This document shows, in pieces, positions 1 to 8,328 of a DNA stretch of 8,328 nucleotides. A program made the translations under genes and the position numbers. Each line of letters opens with the position of its first letter. Within the stretch, counting starts at the first letter, position 1. The notes under the pieces were generated by a model. That model saw only the letters and a program-made list of their open reading frames with translations. It had not been told where the DNA came from and ran no database searches. This DNA comes from Bacteroidales bacterium UBA1064 (GTDB lineage: Bacteria; Bacteroidota; Bacteroidia; Bacteroidales; Tenuifilaceae), in assembly GCA_002316235.1 (NCBI GenBank), contig DCDD01000090.1:1-8328 (forward strand), in the 5' to 3' direction.

Positions 1-392
1 TAGCGTAACCCTCGATTGGTGTTACTTTGGGCGCCTGTATTTGAGCATGGGGTTGCTACATCGTTGCAAAAGAGCAGCCCTTTAACAGCCTTGCAGTAAG
101 GGATAATTTGCTGTTTGGTTGCAGGCAGGAGGCCATACTTAGCTACGGCTATGTCGCAAACTTTGCCGGTAAAAGGTTAAATTGGCCATAACCAACTTTT
201 AAGGCAGTAGATGTGTTAGGTGAACATTACACCGAATTCGCCTGTTTAACCTTTGCAGCTGGTATTCTTTTTGCTGTTGTAATAATGGGTTCTTGTAAAT
301 TAAAAATATAGCTATTCGACGAAAACCAAACATACCATTAAAATTGTTCGTAAAAATTAACCGGTCTAAGAACATTTTAGTAAAATTTCAAA
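1..392. other. Intergenic stretch, no gene recognised
   Basis: No reading frame on either strand gives a convincing protein here. On the plus strand, one frame is open from the left edge to a stop at about 83-85, but it could encode only about 27 residues and resembles nothing I know, so it may or may not be the tail of an upstream gene. A weak hairpin (GGTTA at 175-179 with TAACC at 189-193, flanked by AAAA and TTTT) is the only local structure. It is too weak to call a terminator with confidence. Confidence 0.5.
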
Positions 393-400
393 TAAGTTTG
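393..400 (+). promoter_or_regulatory. Probable Bacteroidota -7 promoter element of folK
   Basis: TAAGTTTG matches the Bacteroidota housekeeping -7 consensus TAnnTTTG at every fixed base. It lies 24 bases before the folK ATG, which would give a leader of roughly 20 bases. No clear TTTG (-33) element is present at the expected 17-23 base spacing; only a run of T at 375-378 lies upstream, and it is too close. The call therefore rests on one element and its position. Confidence 0.4.
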
Positions 401-424
401 TACCATATAAACTGGTAAAGGGAA

Positions 425-922
425 ATGGCAAGGGTTTACTTCACAATTGGCGGGAATCTAGGTGCCAGGGAGAAAAATTTGGAAGAAGCACGCAACCTTA
501 TTTCTGCACGAATCGGGACAGTTAGCAAGCAATCGGCAATTTTTGAGTCTGAACCTTGGGGTTTCTCAAGCAACGATAATTTTCTAGGGCAAGTGCTCAT
601 GGTCGAAACCAGCTTAACCCCGGCTGCGCTCATGCTCGAGATATCCTACATAGAGTCGAAGCTGGGACGTGAGCATCAGGGAATCATGTATTCCTCCAGA
701 ACAATAGATATTGATGTTCTTTTCTACGACCAGCTTGTGCTTTTCACACCTGAACTTATTGTTCCCCACAAGCACCTGCACAAGCGTCGCTTTGTGCTTG
801 AACCGCTCAACGAGATTGCTCCGAATTTCATTCATCCGCTTTTCTCCATGACCGTTCACGAGCTTCTTTCATCCTGCCCCGACGAATGCAAGGTCTGGCG
901 CTACCAACCTGTAGGTGCCTAG
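425..922 (+). CDS. folK: 2-amino-4-hydroxy-6-hydroxymethyldihydropteridine pyrophosphokinase (HPPK, FolK)
   Basis: This is a cytoplasmic folate-biosynthesis enzyme. It transfers pyrophosphate from ATP to 6-hydroxymethyl-7,8-dihydropterin, making the substrate of dihydropteroate synthase. The 165-residue length is normal for a stand-alone HPPK. The N-terminus carries the family's glycine-rich start as IGGNLG (residues 8-13), where GSN is more usual. The key residues are all visible: E77, R82, R92, the metal-binding pair D95 and D97 in RTIDID, H115 after VP, and R121. Without any gap adjustment these fall at the residue numbers I recall for the E. coli enzyme. The ATG at 425 fits the family's N-terminus. 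A GGGA-containing purine stretch sits very close upstream. No other folate gene is adjacent, and the gene converges on the minus-strand gene at 1199. Identification is firm. Confidence 0.96.
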   Translation: MARVYFTIGGNLGAREKNLEEARNLISARIGTVSKQSAIFESEPWGFSSNDNFLGQVLMVETSLTPAALMLEISYIESKLGREHQGIMYSSRTIDIDVLFYDQLVLFTPELIVPHKHLHKRRFVLEPLNEIAPNFIHPLFSMTVHELLSSCPDECKVWRYQPVGA

Positions 923-1198
923 CTACAAGCATAATAAGTTAAAGTTAGGGTTTAAGCTGGTTGTAGCAGTAATTACCAAGGTAAAAAAATCCCTTTACGT
1001 TAATCGCCATTGTTGGCGCATTCCTCCGTTTTGAATAACCTTTGGTGTTGGCCCAAGAGGTAAAACCATATTTTAAACTTTCCACCCCGAACTACTCATT
1101 TTGTCAGCTTTGAGGCAGCTGCCCAACCTGGTTTCTGTTTACGGTTGGAGATACCCTGACCTGCCCTTTTCAACCTTATGACATTATTAAAAGTTTCT
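923..1198. other. Convergent spacer between folK and the beta-barrel gene
   Basis: I see no gene here. A 7-base inverted repeat (GCTACAA at 922-928, TTGTAGC at 961-967) begins in the folK stop codon. A small tight hairpin (CGCCA 1005-1009, TGGCG 1014-1018) is followed about ten bases later by GTTTT. Another inverted repeat (CCAACC 1123-1128, GGTTGG 1143-1148) lies nearer the minus-strand gene. None has a proper adjoining T tract, so no terminator is called. Confidence 0.45.
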
Positions 1199-1822
1199 CT
1201 ATAGCCTGAACTTTACCCCAAAGGGAAAAAATGTAAAGGCAAAAAAGTTGTTGAAATGCTCCTCGTCCATTGTCGAAAAGTAAACCCTATTGGTAGGCAT
1301 TACAACAACCAGAGGGGACGCTTCGATATATACTCTCTTTGTAATCCTAACATTCAGCGTAAGACTTACATTGGCAACCGGTCCAAAAATATTATGATGC
1401 TCCATTTCGCTAAATGTATAGCTTAGTGGCTTTTCCCAGTATGCATGAACCATTCCAAGCCCAAGCCCTGCTGTCCAGAAAAGCCTGTTTTTGACAACGT
1501 TCAGCTTATAGTAGCCGTTCAGGCTGAAAAGGCTGAGGTTTGTTTCCAACTCGTAAGGTTGATCGGTTGCGGCAAAACCAAGGTGCCTGGAGTTCTCGTA
1601 TGAAATTCCCCATTGCCAATTTTTTTTAATATCACGTTGATACTCAAAAAAAATCCTTACCCCCAGCGAATTGTAGCGGTCAATTATCATTCCAGACTGA
1701 AAGGATAAATAGTCAACCTTACAGGTGTCGCTGCTCCCAAGAGATAAAGCGTTAGCGTTGCCAACTATCACAAATGATGAGAGCAGCACCATCAGCCTTA
1801 AACTATTATGCGTCAACTTCAT
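1199..1822 (-). CDS. Predicted outer-membrane beta-barrel protein, function unknown
   Basis: The 207-residue product has a Sec signal peptide: a basic N-terminus, a hydrophobic stretch at about residues 9-20, and a likely signal peptidase I site after A25 in ANA|LS. The remainder is rich in aromatic residues and shows alternating amphipathic strands, for example at about 37-50, 54-63, 69-78, 97-129, 144-175 and 193-207. It ends in FGVKFRL, a hydrophobic final strand like those recognised by the BAM machinery. This fits a small barrel of about eight strands in the OmpW/OMP_b-brl class, sited in the outer membrane. I cannot assign a ligand or role. The upstream region has no Shine-Dalgarno sequence, which is common in Bacteroidota. 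It is divergent from the gene at 2114 and convergent with folK, so it is probably its own transcription unit. A single cysteine (C34) lies near the mature N-terminus, but there is no lipobox. Confidence 0.78.
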   Translation of the reverse strand: MKLTHNSLRLMVLLSSFVIVGNANALSLGSSDTCKVDYLSFQSGMIIDRYNSLGVRIFFEYQRDIKKNWQWGISYENSRHLGFAATDQPYELETNLSLFSLNGYYKLNVVKNRLFWTAGLGLGMVHAYWEKPLSYTFSEMEHHNIFGPVANVSLTLNVRITKRVYIEASPLVVVMPTNRVYFSTMDEEHFNNFFAFTFFPFGVKFRL

Positions 1823-2113
1823 ATGGCATCATCGTGTAAGTTAAAAAAATCAATCAACCGGATAAGTTTTGCTCTTGCTGCTACAAATTAGTATAATCCG
1901 CAACAGGTATAAATGTAAGAAAAATGTTCATGCAGCTAATTCCATGTAATAAGAAATCCAGCTGGGACGAGGGGTTAACAGGATTGAGTAAATCAGCCGC
2001 AGCAAAATGAGCTGCATTTTCTAAGAAACCAAGTATCTTTTTAAGATTAATCCTGACTAATTTAGCACCTTTATGTTACCATTAGTAGCTACATTAAAAA
2101 AAGCAGCTGACAG
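1823..2113. other. Divergent intergenic region, probably holding promoters for both flanking genes
   Basis: No gene is seen. Close to the plus-strand start, CACCTTTA (2066-2073) is a 6-of-8 match to TAnnTTTG and could be a -7 element for the gene at 2114. No exact element is visible for the minus-strand gene. A hairpin at 1999-2015 (GCAGC, 7-base loop, GCTGC) followed by ATTTTCT resembles a weak plus-strand terminator, although no plus-strand gene precedes it. Confidence 0.35.
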
Positions 2114-4858
2114 ATGAAAAAGGTTGGCATTTTAATTACAGTTGCGGCGTTAGTGGTTGGAACAATTGCCGTTGTAGTTTATAATTGGCTGTCGAACGAG
2201 CGTAAAAAAGATATAGAGGCCACCGCTGCTTTACCTGCGGATGCCCCTCTAGTTGTAAAGATTGACAACTACACGCAGATTAGCCAATCGCTTAAGGCAA
2301 GCAATGAATGGAAGTCGCTACTGACAAGAGAGGATGTTGCCCTTGTTGATAGGATGGTGGCCATTACCGACAGCATGGTTAGTGTTAACCCGGTTGCAGC
2401 AGGTCTGCTAAAACCAAGCGCGATTTATGCAGCCATCCTGCCTCAAGGCGACAAGTCAAATCAGCTTCTTGTTTCATTAAAAGTACCCGAAAACATCTCT
2501 ATAAGCGACATACGCCAACTTATAGAGCCATTGGCGTTTGGCAGCTATACCAGCCATGTTAAAACCTACAATAGGACCGAAATGCTGGTATTAACATCAA
2601 CCTCGAATCCACAGAAGCAAGCGGCTTTAGCAATCAAGCACGGCATCCTAATGGTTGGCAGCCGGGAAATCATGGTTGAAGAAACGATTAACCGGCTTGA
2701 AAGCGAATATACGCTACAAAGCAACCAAAAATTTGCTACTATAAACCAAATGGCCGGACAAGGGGTAGATGCCTCCCTTTTTATCAACTTTTCAAAATTA
2801 CCTGTTCTACTTACATCCTGGCTGAACGACAATTTTCAGGCAAATGCAAATTTTGTTGCCGATGTTGGGGAGTGGGGTGAAGTTGACCTCCAGCTTACAA
2901 AAAGTAGGCTAACAACCAGTGGTATAATCACAACATCCGACTCTGCAACCTCATTTCTGGGACTAATAGCCGCTCAAAAACCCGTTCAGCCCGAAATTCC
3001 GGGTATTCTGCCCGCACAAACCAGCTTCTACTTCTGGCTGGGCATTTCAGACCTTGGTAGGTATCTTGAGGATTACCGCACCTACCTTGACCGATCAGGA
3101 AGGCTGTTTGCATATACGCAGGCACTTGCCAAAATTGGTGGTAAAGTTGCGATGGAACCCGAAGAGCTATACAAGCGTATTCTGCTCAATGAACTTTGTT
3201 TGGTTTGCCTCCCCTCTACTCCATCCGGCAATGTTGATGAATGGTATGTTGTAGCACAAAACCAAAGCTCCAGCACAACAGGGCACCTGCTTGGCAGTCT
3301 TTCGGGGAAAGGCGGCTCACTGCCTGCTGCGAGCATTAATGTTGACGACAAGCATTCGTATGGAGTTTTCCGGTCTCCCGTGCCTGGAATACACCGGGCT
3401 CTATTTGGAGACCTTTTTAGTGTTGTATCGGATGAATACTACTGCTTAATAGACCAGCAAATTGTTTTTGGCTCTTCTATAAAATCGTTGGAATTTTTCA
3501 TTAAGGAAGCGTCGCGGGGAACAACCCTTCAAAACAGCTTGTTACACCAGGATGTGGAAAAGGAGCTGCCGGAAAAGGCGAACTACCGTATTTATACAGT
3601 TCCTTCTAAAGCGAAAAGGCTATTAGGCAACTATTTAAGCAACAGGATGGCTACCATGCTAACCTCATCCCCAACAGGTAAAACCGGGGCATTGGCATGC
3701 CAGCTGGCCGGTGGTAACCGGAATATTGTGGCTACCCTTACAGTTAATCCCTCTGTAAAAGAACAAGTTGCAGCATTACCAGTGGAGTGGGTTTGCCAGC
3801 TCAGCAACACACCAACCCTTATGCCACAGGTTGTGGTTAACCATAACACCGGCGAAAAGGAAGTGCTCGTTCAGGACAAGGCCAACACGCTTTACCTTAT
3901 TGACCGCTTTGGGAAAACAATCTGGAAACGTACTGTTGACGGGCAAGTTATTGGTAATGTTACCCAGGTTGATATTTTCAACAACCGCAAGCTACAGCTG
4001 GCATTTAGCACCAGCAGCAAGCTTTACGTTATTGACCGCAACGGGAAGGATGTTCAAGGATTTCCGGTCATTTTCCAATCCAGAGCCACCAATCCCCTCA
4101 TGGTGGTTGACTATGAGGGAAACCATAGCTACCGGTTCTTTCAGGCTTGCAGCGACCGAAAAATTTATGTATTCGATTCCTATGGAAAAATCGTTCCCGG
4201 ATGGATGTTTGGTAGTACGGAAACTATAGTCAGTGAACGAATTGGTTACGCAAGAGTTGCCGGACTAGACTATATCATAGTTTTTGACCAAAACCGCCCA
4301 TATATACTTAACCGAAAGGGCGAGGAGCGGGTTAAACCCGAAAGGTTTTTTGCAAAAAACCCCAATAGCCATTACGCCCTGGGAAAAGATGAGAAAGGAA
4401 GCTACTTCGTAGTTACATCGGATACAAAAGGCTTAATCAGGTTCATGTACCTCAACGGTAAGGTTAAAGATATGGCATTGCGTCATTTCACCTCATCGCA
4501 TTCCTTTGGATATTTTGATGTTACCAGCGATGGCCAAGACGACTTCGTTGTTGCCGATGGTGAGTACCTCCTTGCCACCGACCATCTGGGAAAGAAAATA
4601 TTCTCCACCCGCTTCAAAACTAAATTGCAACCCGAACTTTACTACTTTAAACTTGAACAAATTATGGGTATTGGTGTTAGAGCGGCAAGTAATGATGAAA
4701 ACTACCTGGTTGACGGATCGGGAGAGATATTAACAGGCTTTCCCATTGAGGGGTGTACAATGTTTTCAGTTGCCAAGCTGAGCAACTTGTCCAAAATGTA
4801 CAACCTGATAGTTGGCGTAAAACAGGGAGCTGTTGTATGCTACACCCTAAATAAATAG
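2114..4858 (+). CDS. Large membrane-anchored protein: DUF3352-like region plus eight-repeat beta-propeller-like domain
   Basis: This 914-residue protein starts with one membrane segment (about residues 4-25) after a short KK, so it is either an uncleaved anchor or a signal sequence. The following region, beginning ALPADAPLVVKI, resembles DUF3352-type proteins by eye and runs to about residue 550. The last 360 residues form eight repeats whose core strands begin near 593, 637, 684, 729, 776, 819, 863 and 907. Each core resembles LYVIDRNGK, a hydrophobic strand followed by a polar turn with NGK, FGK or YGK, with a period of 43-47 residues. This pattern indicates a beta-propeller of the PQQ/FG-GAP type, probably outside the cytoplasm. 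One repeat holds a near-canonical calcium-loop motif (DVTSDGQDD, 802-810). There is no enzyme motif that I recognise. The ATG directly precedes the membrane segment, and no clear Shine-Dalgarno sequence is seen. The DUF4834-like gene follows after 34 bases and may be cotranscribed. The gene call is firm; the function is unknown. Confidence 0.9.
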   Translation: MKKVGILITVAALVVGTIAVVVYNWLSNERKKDIEATAALPADAPLVVKIDNYTQISQSLKASNEWKSLLTREDVALVDRMVAITDSMVSVNPVAAGLLKPSAIYAAILPQGDKSNQLLVSLKVPENISISDIRQLIEPLAFGSYTSHVKTYNRTEMLVLTSTSNPQKQAALAIKHGILMVGSREIMVEETINRLESEYTLQSNQKFATINQMAGQGVDASLFINFSKLPVLLTSWLNDNFQANANFVADVGEWGEVDLQLTKSRLTTSGIITTSDSATSFLGLIAAQKPVQPEIPGILPAQTSFYFWLGISDLGRYLEDYRTYLDRSGRLFAYTQALAKIGGKVAMEPEELYKRILLNELCLVCLPSTPSGNVDEWYVVAQNQSSSTTGHLLGSLSGKGGSLPAASINVDDKHSYGVFRSPVPGIHRALFGDLFSVVSDEYYCLIDQQIVFGSSIKSLEFFIKEASRGTTLQNSLLHQDVEKELPEKANYRIYTVPSKAKRLLGNYLSNRMATMLTSSPTGKTGALACQLAGGNRNIVATLTVNPSVKEQVAALPVEWVCQLSNTPTLMPQVVVNHNTGEKEVLVQDKANTLYLIDRFGKTIWKRTVDGQVIGNVTQVDIFNNRKLQLAFSTSSKLYVIDRNGKDVQGFPVIFQSRATNPLMVVDYEGNHSYRFFQACSDRKIYVFDSYGKIVPGWMFGSTETIVSERIGYARVAGLDYIIVFDQNRPYILNRKGEERVKPERFFAKNPNSHYALGKDEKGSYFVVTSDTKGLIRFMYLNGKVKDMALRHFTSSHSFGYFDVTSDGQDDFVVADGEYLLATDHLGKKIFSTRFKTKLQPELYYFKLEQIMGIGVRAASNDENYLVDGSGEILTGFPIEGCTMFSVAKLSNLSKMYNLIVGVKQGAVVCYTLNK

Positions 4859-4892
4859 CTACCTTCGCACAAAAATTACAAAAGGTAATATC

Positions 4893-5126
4893 ATGTTTGC
4901 ATTTTTAACCTTCCTGTTCTACTTTTTTCTCACCCTGATGATCATCGGATTTTTGGGCCGATTAATTTTTCGGTACTGGATGAAAAGAGTATATCGTAAG
5001 ATGAATGGCAATGCGAACGAAACAAAAAAGCGTAAAACAACCACCAGGCAAACCCGGGAAAAACCCTCAAAAAAAATAATTAATAAGGACCAGGGGGAGT
5101 ATGTCGATTTTGAAGAAATAGACTAA
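4893..5126 (+). CDS. Small DUF4834-like membrane protein
   Basis: The 77-residue product has one strongly hydrophobic segment (about residues 3-26, rich in Phe and Leu). A very basic, probably disordered middle (about 27-65, many K, R and T) and a short acidic tail (GEYVDFEEID) follow. This layout, including the final VDFEEI-like motif, matches the small DUF4834 proteins of Bacteroidota as I remember them; a profile search would settle it. The role is unknown. The charge distribution suggests an N-out, C-in inner-membrane protein with a cytoplasmic tail. AAAGG at 4881-4885 is a reasonable ribosome binding site for the ATG at 4893. The gene sits 34 bases after the 914-aa gene on the same strand. 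TACCTTCG (4860-4867), a 7-of-8 match to the -7 consensus, lies between them, so either cotranscription or a separate promoter is possible. Confidence 0.85.
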   Translation: MFAFLTFLFYFFLTLMIIGFLGRLIFRYWMKRVYRKMNGNANETKKRKTTTRQTREKPSKKIINKDQGEYVDFEEID

Positions 5127-5251
5127 TTTCACCCGTTTAATTTAATCGTAATTCTTAAGTTGTATTAATAAACGCTTACTGCTTATTAGTAATTCGACGT
5201 TATGAGCGTATTGCGTGAAATTGGTGAAACTAAAGGAATGGTTTATGCGGG

Positions 5252-5277
5252 TTGGCGGGTAAGTCTTTCTACATTTA
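5252..5277 (+). promoter_or_regulatory. Possible promoter of the glucokinase gene
   Basis: TACATTTA at 5270-5277 matches TAnnTTTG at all fixed bases but the last. A TTG at 5252-5254 could serve as the -33 element, but the 15-base spacer is shorter than usual. A start just downstream would give a leader of about 20 bases before the ATG at 5302. This also argues against the in-frame TTG at 5284 as the start codon. Confidence 0.3.
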
Positions 5278-5301
5278 AAAAAATTGATTTTATTAGTGAT
5301 T

Positions 5302-6255
5302 ATGGAAAATGTAGTAGCAGGAATTGATATTGGCGGTACAAATACCGTGGTAGGACTGGTTACCAAGTCTGGTGAAATACTCAAGGAAACAACCCTTTCT
5401 ACGCGGCTAGAAACAACTTTTGATGGTTTCATCAAAATTCTGGTTTCGGAAATCGAAAAGCTGCTCATGACGTTCGAGCACGACTACAAGTTGGTAGGTA
5501 TAGGAATTGGAGCACCTAACAGCTCATACGATCTGGGTGCTATTGTTGACGCACCAAACCTTCAGTGGAAAGGGATTCTCCCTGTTTGTAAGGAGATAAC
5601 AAAGCATACTGGCGTTAACAGCGTTGTAACAAACGATGCAAATGCAGCAGCAGTTGGAGAAATGCTTTTTGGCGATGCACAGGGTATGAAAAATTTTGTA
5701 ATTCTTACCCTTGGTACGGGTTTGGGAAGCGGCATTGTAGTTGATGGCAGACTGGTTTTAGGTTCTGAAGGTTTTGCAGGAGAGTTTGGGCATATTGTAG
5801 CTAAACCCAACGGAAGGCAGTGCGGTTGCGGAAAACGTGGCTGCCTCGAAACCTACGCTTCTGCAACCGGAATTCGCCGAACCGCATTTAAAATGCTGGC
5901 CGACAGCAACCATCCAAGCCTCCTGAGAAACATTACCTACGACAAGCTGACCTCAAAATTTATCACCGAAGCTGCAAAAACCGGTGATCCGTTGGCTCGC
6001 TCGGCATTTGAATACACCGGGCTTATTCTTGGAACCCGCTTGGCCGACCTGGTGGCCATTCTTAACCCTGAGGCTATCTTTTTCTTTGGAGGTCTTGCCA
6101 ATGCAGGGGAGCTGCTACTCGACCCAACACGTCGCTACATGGAAGAGTACTTGTTTCCGGTATTTAGGGGAAAGGTAAAACTTCTGATTTCAGGGCTACA
6201 GAATAAAAATGCCGCTGTCCTGGGAGCCGCCGCATTGATGTGGAAGGAGCTATAA
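5302..6255 (+). CDS. glk: ROK-family glucokinase
   Basis: This is a 317-residue cytoplasmic sugar kinase of the ROK family, most likely making glucose 6-phosphate from glucose and ATP. Phosphate-binding motif 1 is GIDIGGTN (residues 7-14). The catalytic aspartate is D112 in NDANAAAVGE. The glycine-rich TLGTGLGSG follows. The family's structural zinc site is complete: H164 in EFGH with C174, C176 and C181 in CGCGKRGCLE; E161, H164 and E183 are the usual sugar contacts. There is no N-terminal helix-turn-helix, so this is a kinase and not a ROK repressor. A related Bacteroides fragilis enzyme, RokA, accepts both glucose and N-acetylglucosamine, so substrate range is uncertain. The frame stays open upstream to a TTG at 5284, but the ATG at 5302 gives the standard family N-terminus and is preferred. 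It is separated by 175 bases from the preceding gene and converges on the mutase gene. Confidence 0.95.
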   Translation: MENVVAGIDIGGTNTVVGLVTKSGEILKETTLSTRLETTFDGFIKILVSEIEKLLMTFEHDYKLVGIGIGAPNSSYDLGAIVDAPNLQWKGILPVCKEITKHTGVNSVVTNDANAAAVGEMLFGDAQGMKNFVILTLGTGLGSGIVVDGRLVLGSEGFAGEFGHIVAKPNGRQCGCGKRGCLETYASATGIRRTAFKMLADSNHPSLLRNITYDKLTSKFITEAAKTGDPLARSAFEYTGLILGTRLADLVAILNPEAIFFFGGLANAGELLLDPTRRYMEEYLFPVFRGKVKLLISGLQNKNAAVLGAAALMWKEL

Positions 6256-6514
6256 ATAACGCTTAAATTTTTGATTTTTTTCAGCCGCTTCTTTTCGACA
6301 CCTGCGGGAGCATAATTTTTGCAATTGAACTGGTAAAAAAGAGGTTGTTCAAGAGAATCTATGATTCCCCTTCATTAAAAGCAAATTCAAACATCCTGAA
6401 AACCACAAAATAGTGGCATGCCTATAAAGCCCCATTCGGGATGCTTCAAATTCACATAATTTTCTAATGATGAAAGGATATGTTCATCTTATGCACTTTA
6501 CCCTCACACAAAAA
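6256..6514. other. Convergent spacer after the glucokinase gene
   Basis: I see no gene in the 312 bases between glucokinase and mutase. T-rich runs follow the glucokinase stop (6269-6280), but no stable stem precedes them. Small stems occur at 6355-6367 (GAATC/GATTC, 3-base loop), and an 8-base palindrome GGCATGCC lies at 6415-6422. The only strong structure is the hairpin at 6515-6543, listed separately. Confidence 0.5.
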
Positions 6515-6543
6515 GAACCAACAGCCCTAGGGGTTGTTGGTTC
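6510..6543 (-). terminator. Rho-independent terminator of the methylmalonyl-CoA mutase gene
   Basis: Bases 6515-6543 form a 13-pair stem (12 Watson-Crick pairs and one G-T) with a 3-base loop. The outer part is GAACCAACA paired with TGTTGGTTC, and the inner part is CCC with GGG. Read on the minus strand, the stem is followed at once by TTTTTGTGTG (the T run covers 6514-6510), and it begins 25 bases after the mutase stop codon. On the plus strand there is no T tract, so it is a poor terminator for the glucokinase, although the stem itself may protect either transcript end. Confidence 0.88.
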
Positions 6544-6567
6544 CTACATTAAAAATTGTTCCAACTG

Positions 6568-8328
<1,761 letters not shown>

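Noticed and set aside
172..254. A perfect 10-base inverted repeat, AAAGGTTAAA (172-181) and TTTAACCTTT (245-254)
   Set aside because: The arms are AT-rich and 63 bases apart; about one such pair is expected by chance in a window this size, and nothing around it suggests an operator.
1930..2017. An 8-base inverted repeat, ATGCAGCT (1930-1937) and AGCTGCAT (2010-2017)
   Set aside because: The match does not extend in either direction and the arms are 72 bases apart, so it is within chance expectation.
3768..4229. A 153-codon plus-strand frame inside the 914-aa gene
   Set aside because: It lies wholly within the propeller-encoding region in a different frame; its product lacks the periodic repeat pattern seen in the true frame.
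5128..5229. Inverted TTTCACC (5128-5134) and GGTGAAA (5223-5229) around the glucokinase upstream region
   Set aside because: Only seven bases match exactly and they are nearly 90 bases apart; this is not enough to claim a structure or operator.
5284..5286. TTG as the glucokinase start
   Set aside because: It adds six residues (ILLVI-like) not typical of ROK kinases and would sit almost at the predicted transcription start; the ATG at 5302 gives the usual N-terminus.
5202..5327. A 41-codon plus-strand frame starting with ATG just before the glucokinase gene
   Set aside because: It runs into the glucokinase coding region in another frame, has no ribosome binding site, and resembles no known leader peptide.
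5142..5468. A 108-codon minus-strand open frame
   Set aside because: It overlaps the start of the well-supported glucokinase gene and its translation has no protein-like domain or signal; it is an antisense shadow.

Overview
The window looks like an ordinary chromosomal stretch from a member of the Bacteroidota, probably a Bacteroidales-type anaerobe. The evidence is a small DUF4834-type membrane protein, TAnnTTTG-like promoter elements, starts with poor or absent Shine-Dalgarno sequences, and a B12-dependent methylmalonyl-CoA mutase of the kind used in succinate/propionate metabolism. Base composition is moderate and looks even. I see no phage, transposon, CRISPR array, rRNA or tRNA.

Layout from left to right. 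Positions 1-424 have no convincing gene. folK (425-922, +) encodes the folate enzyme HPPK. A 276-base spacer separates it from a convergent 207-aa predicted outer-membrane beta-barrel protein (1199-1822, -). A 291-base divergent spacer follows. Then comes a 914-aa membrane-anchored protein (2114-4858, +): one N-terminal membrane segment, a DUF3352-like extracytoplasmic region, and a C-terminal array of eight beta-propeller-like repeats. It is followed after 34 bases by a 77-aa DUF4834-like membrane protein (4893-5126, +). A ROK-family glucokinase (5302-6255, +) comes next. A 312-base convergent spacer carries a strong hairpin terminator. The last gene is the large subunit of methylmalonyl-CoA mutase (6568 to the right edge, -), whose N-terminal part lies outside the window.

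The genes do not form one pathway. folK (folate), the glucokinase (sugar entry) and the mutase (propionate/succinate) are housekeeping or central-metabolism genes in separate transcription units. The two plus-strand envelope genes at 2114-5126 may form a small operon. Their function is unknown to me, and they are the least explained part of the window. I do not find a convincing undescribed system. The best lead is the architecture of the 914-aa protein and its pairing with the DUF4834-like protein.
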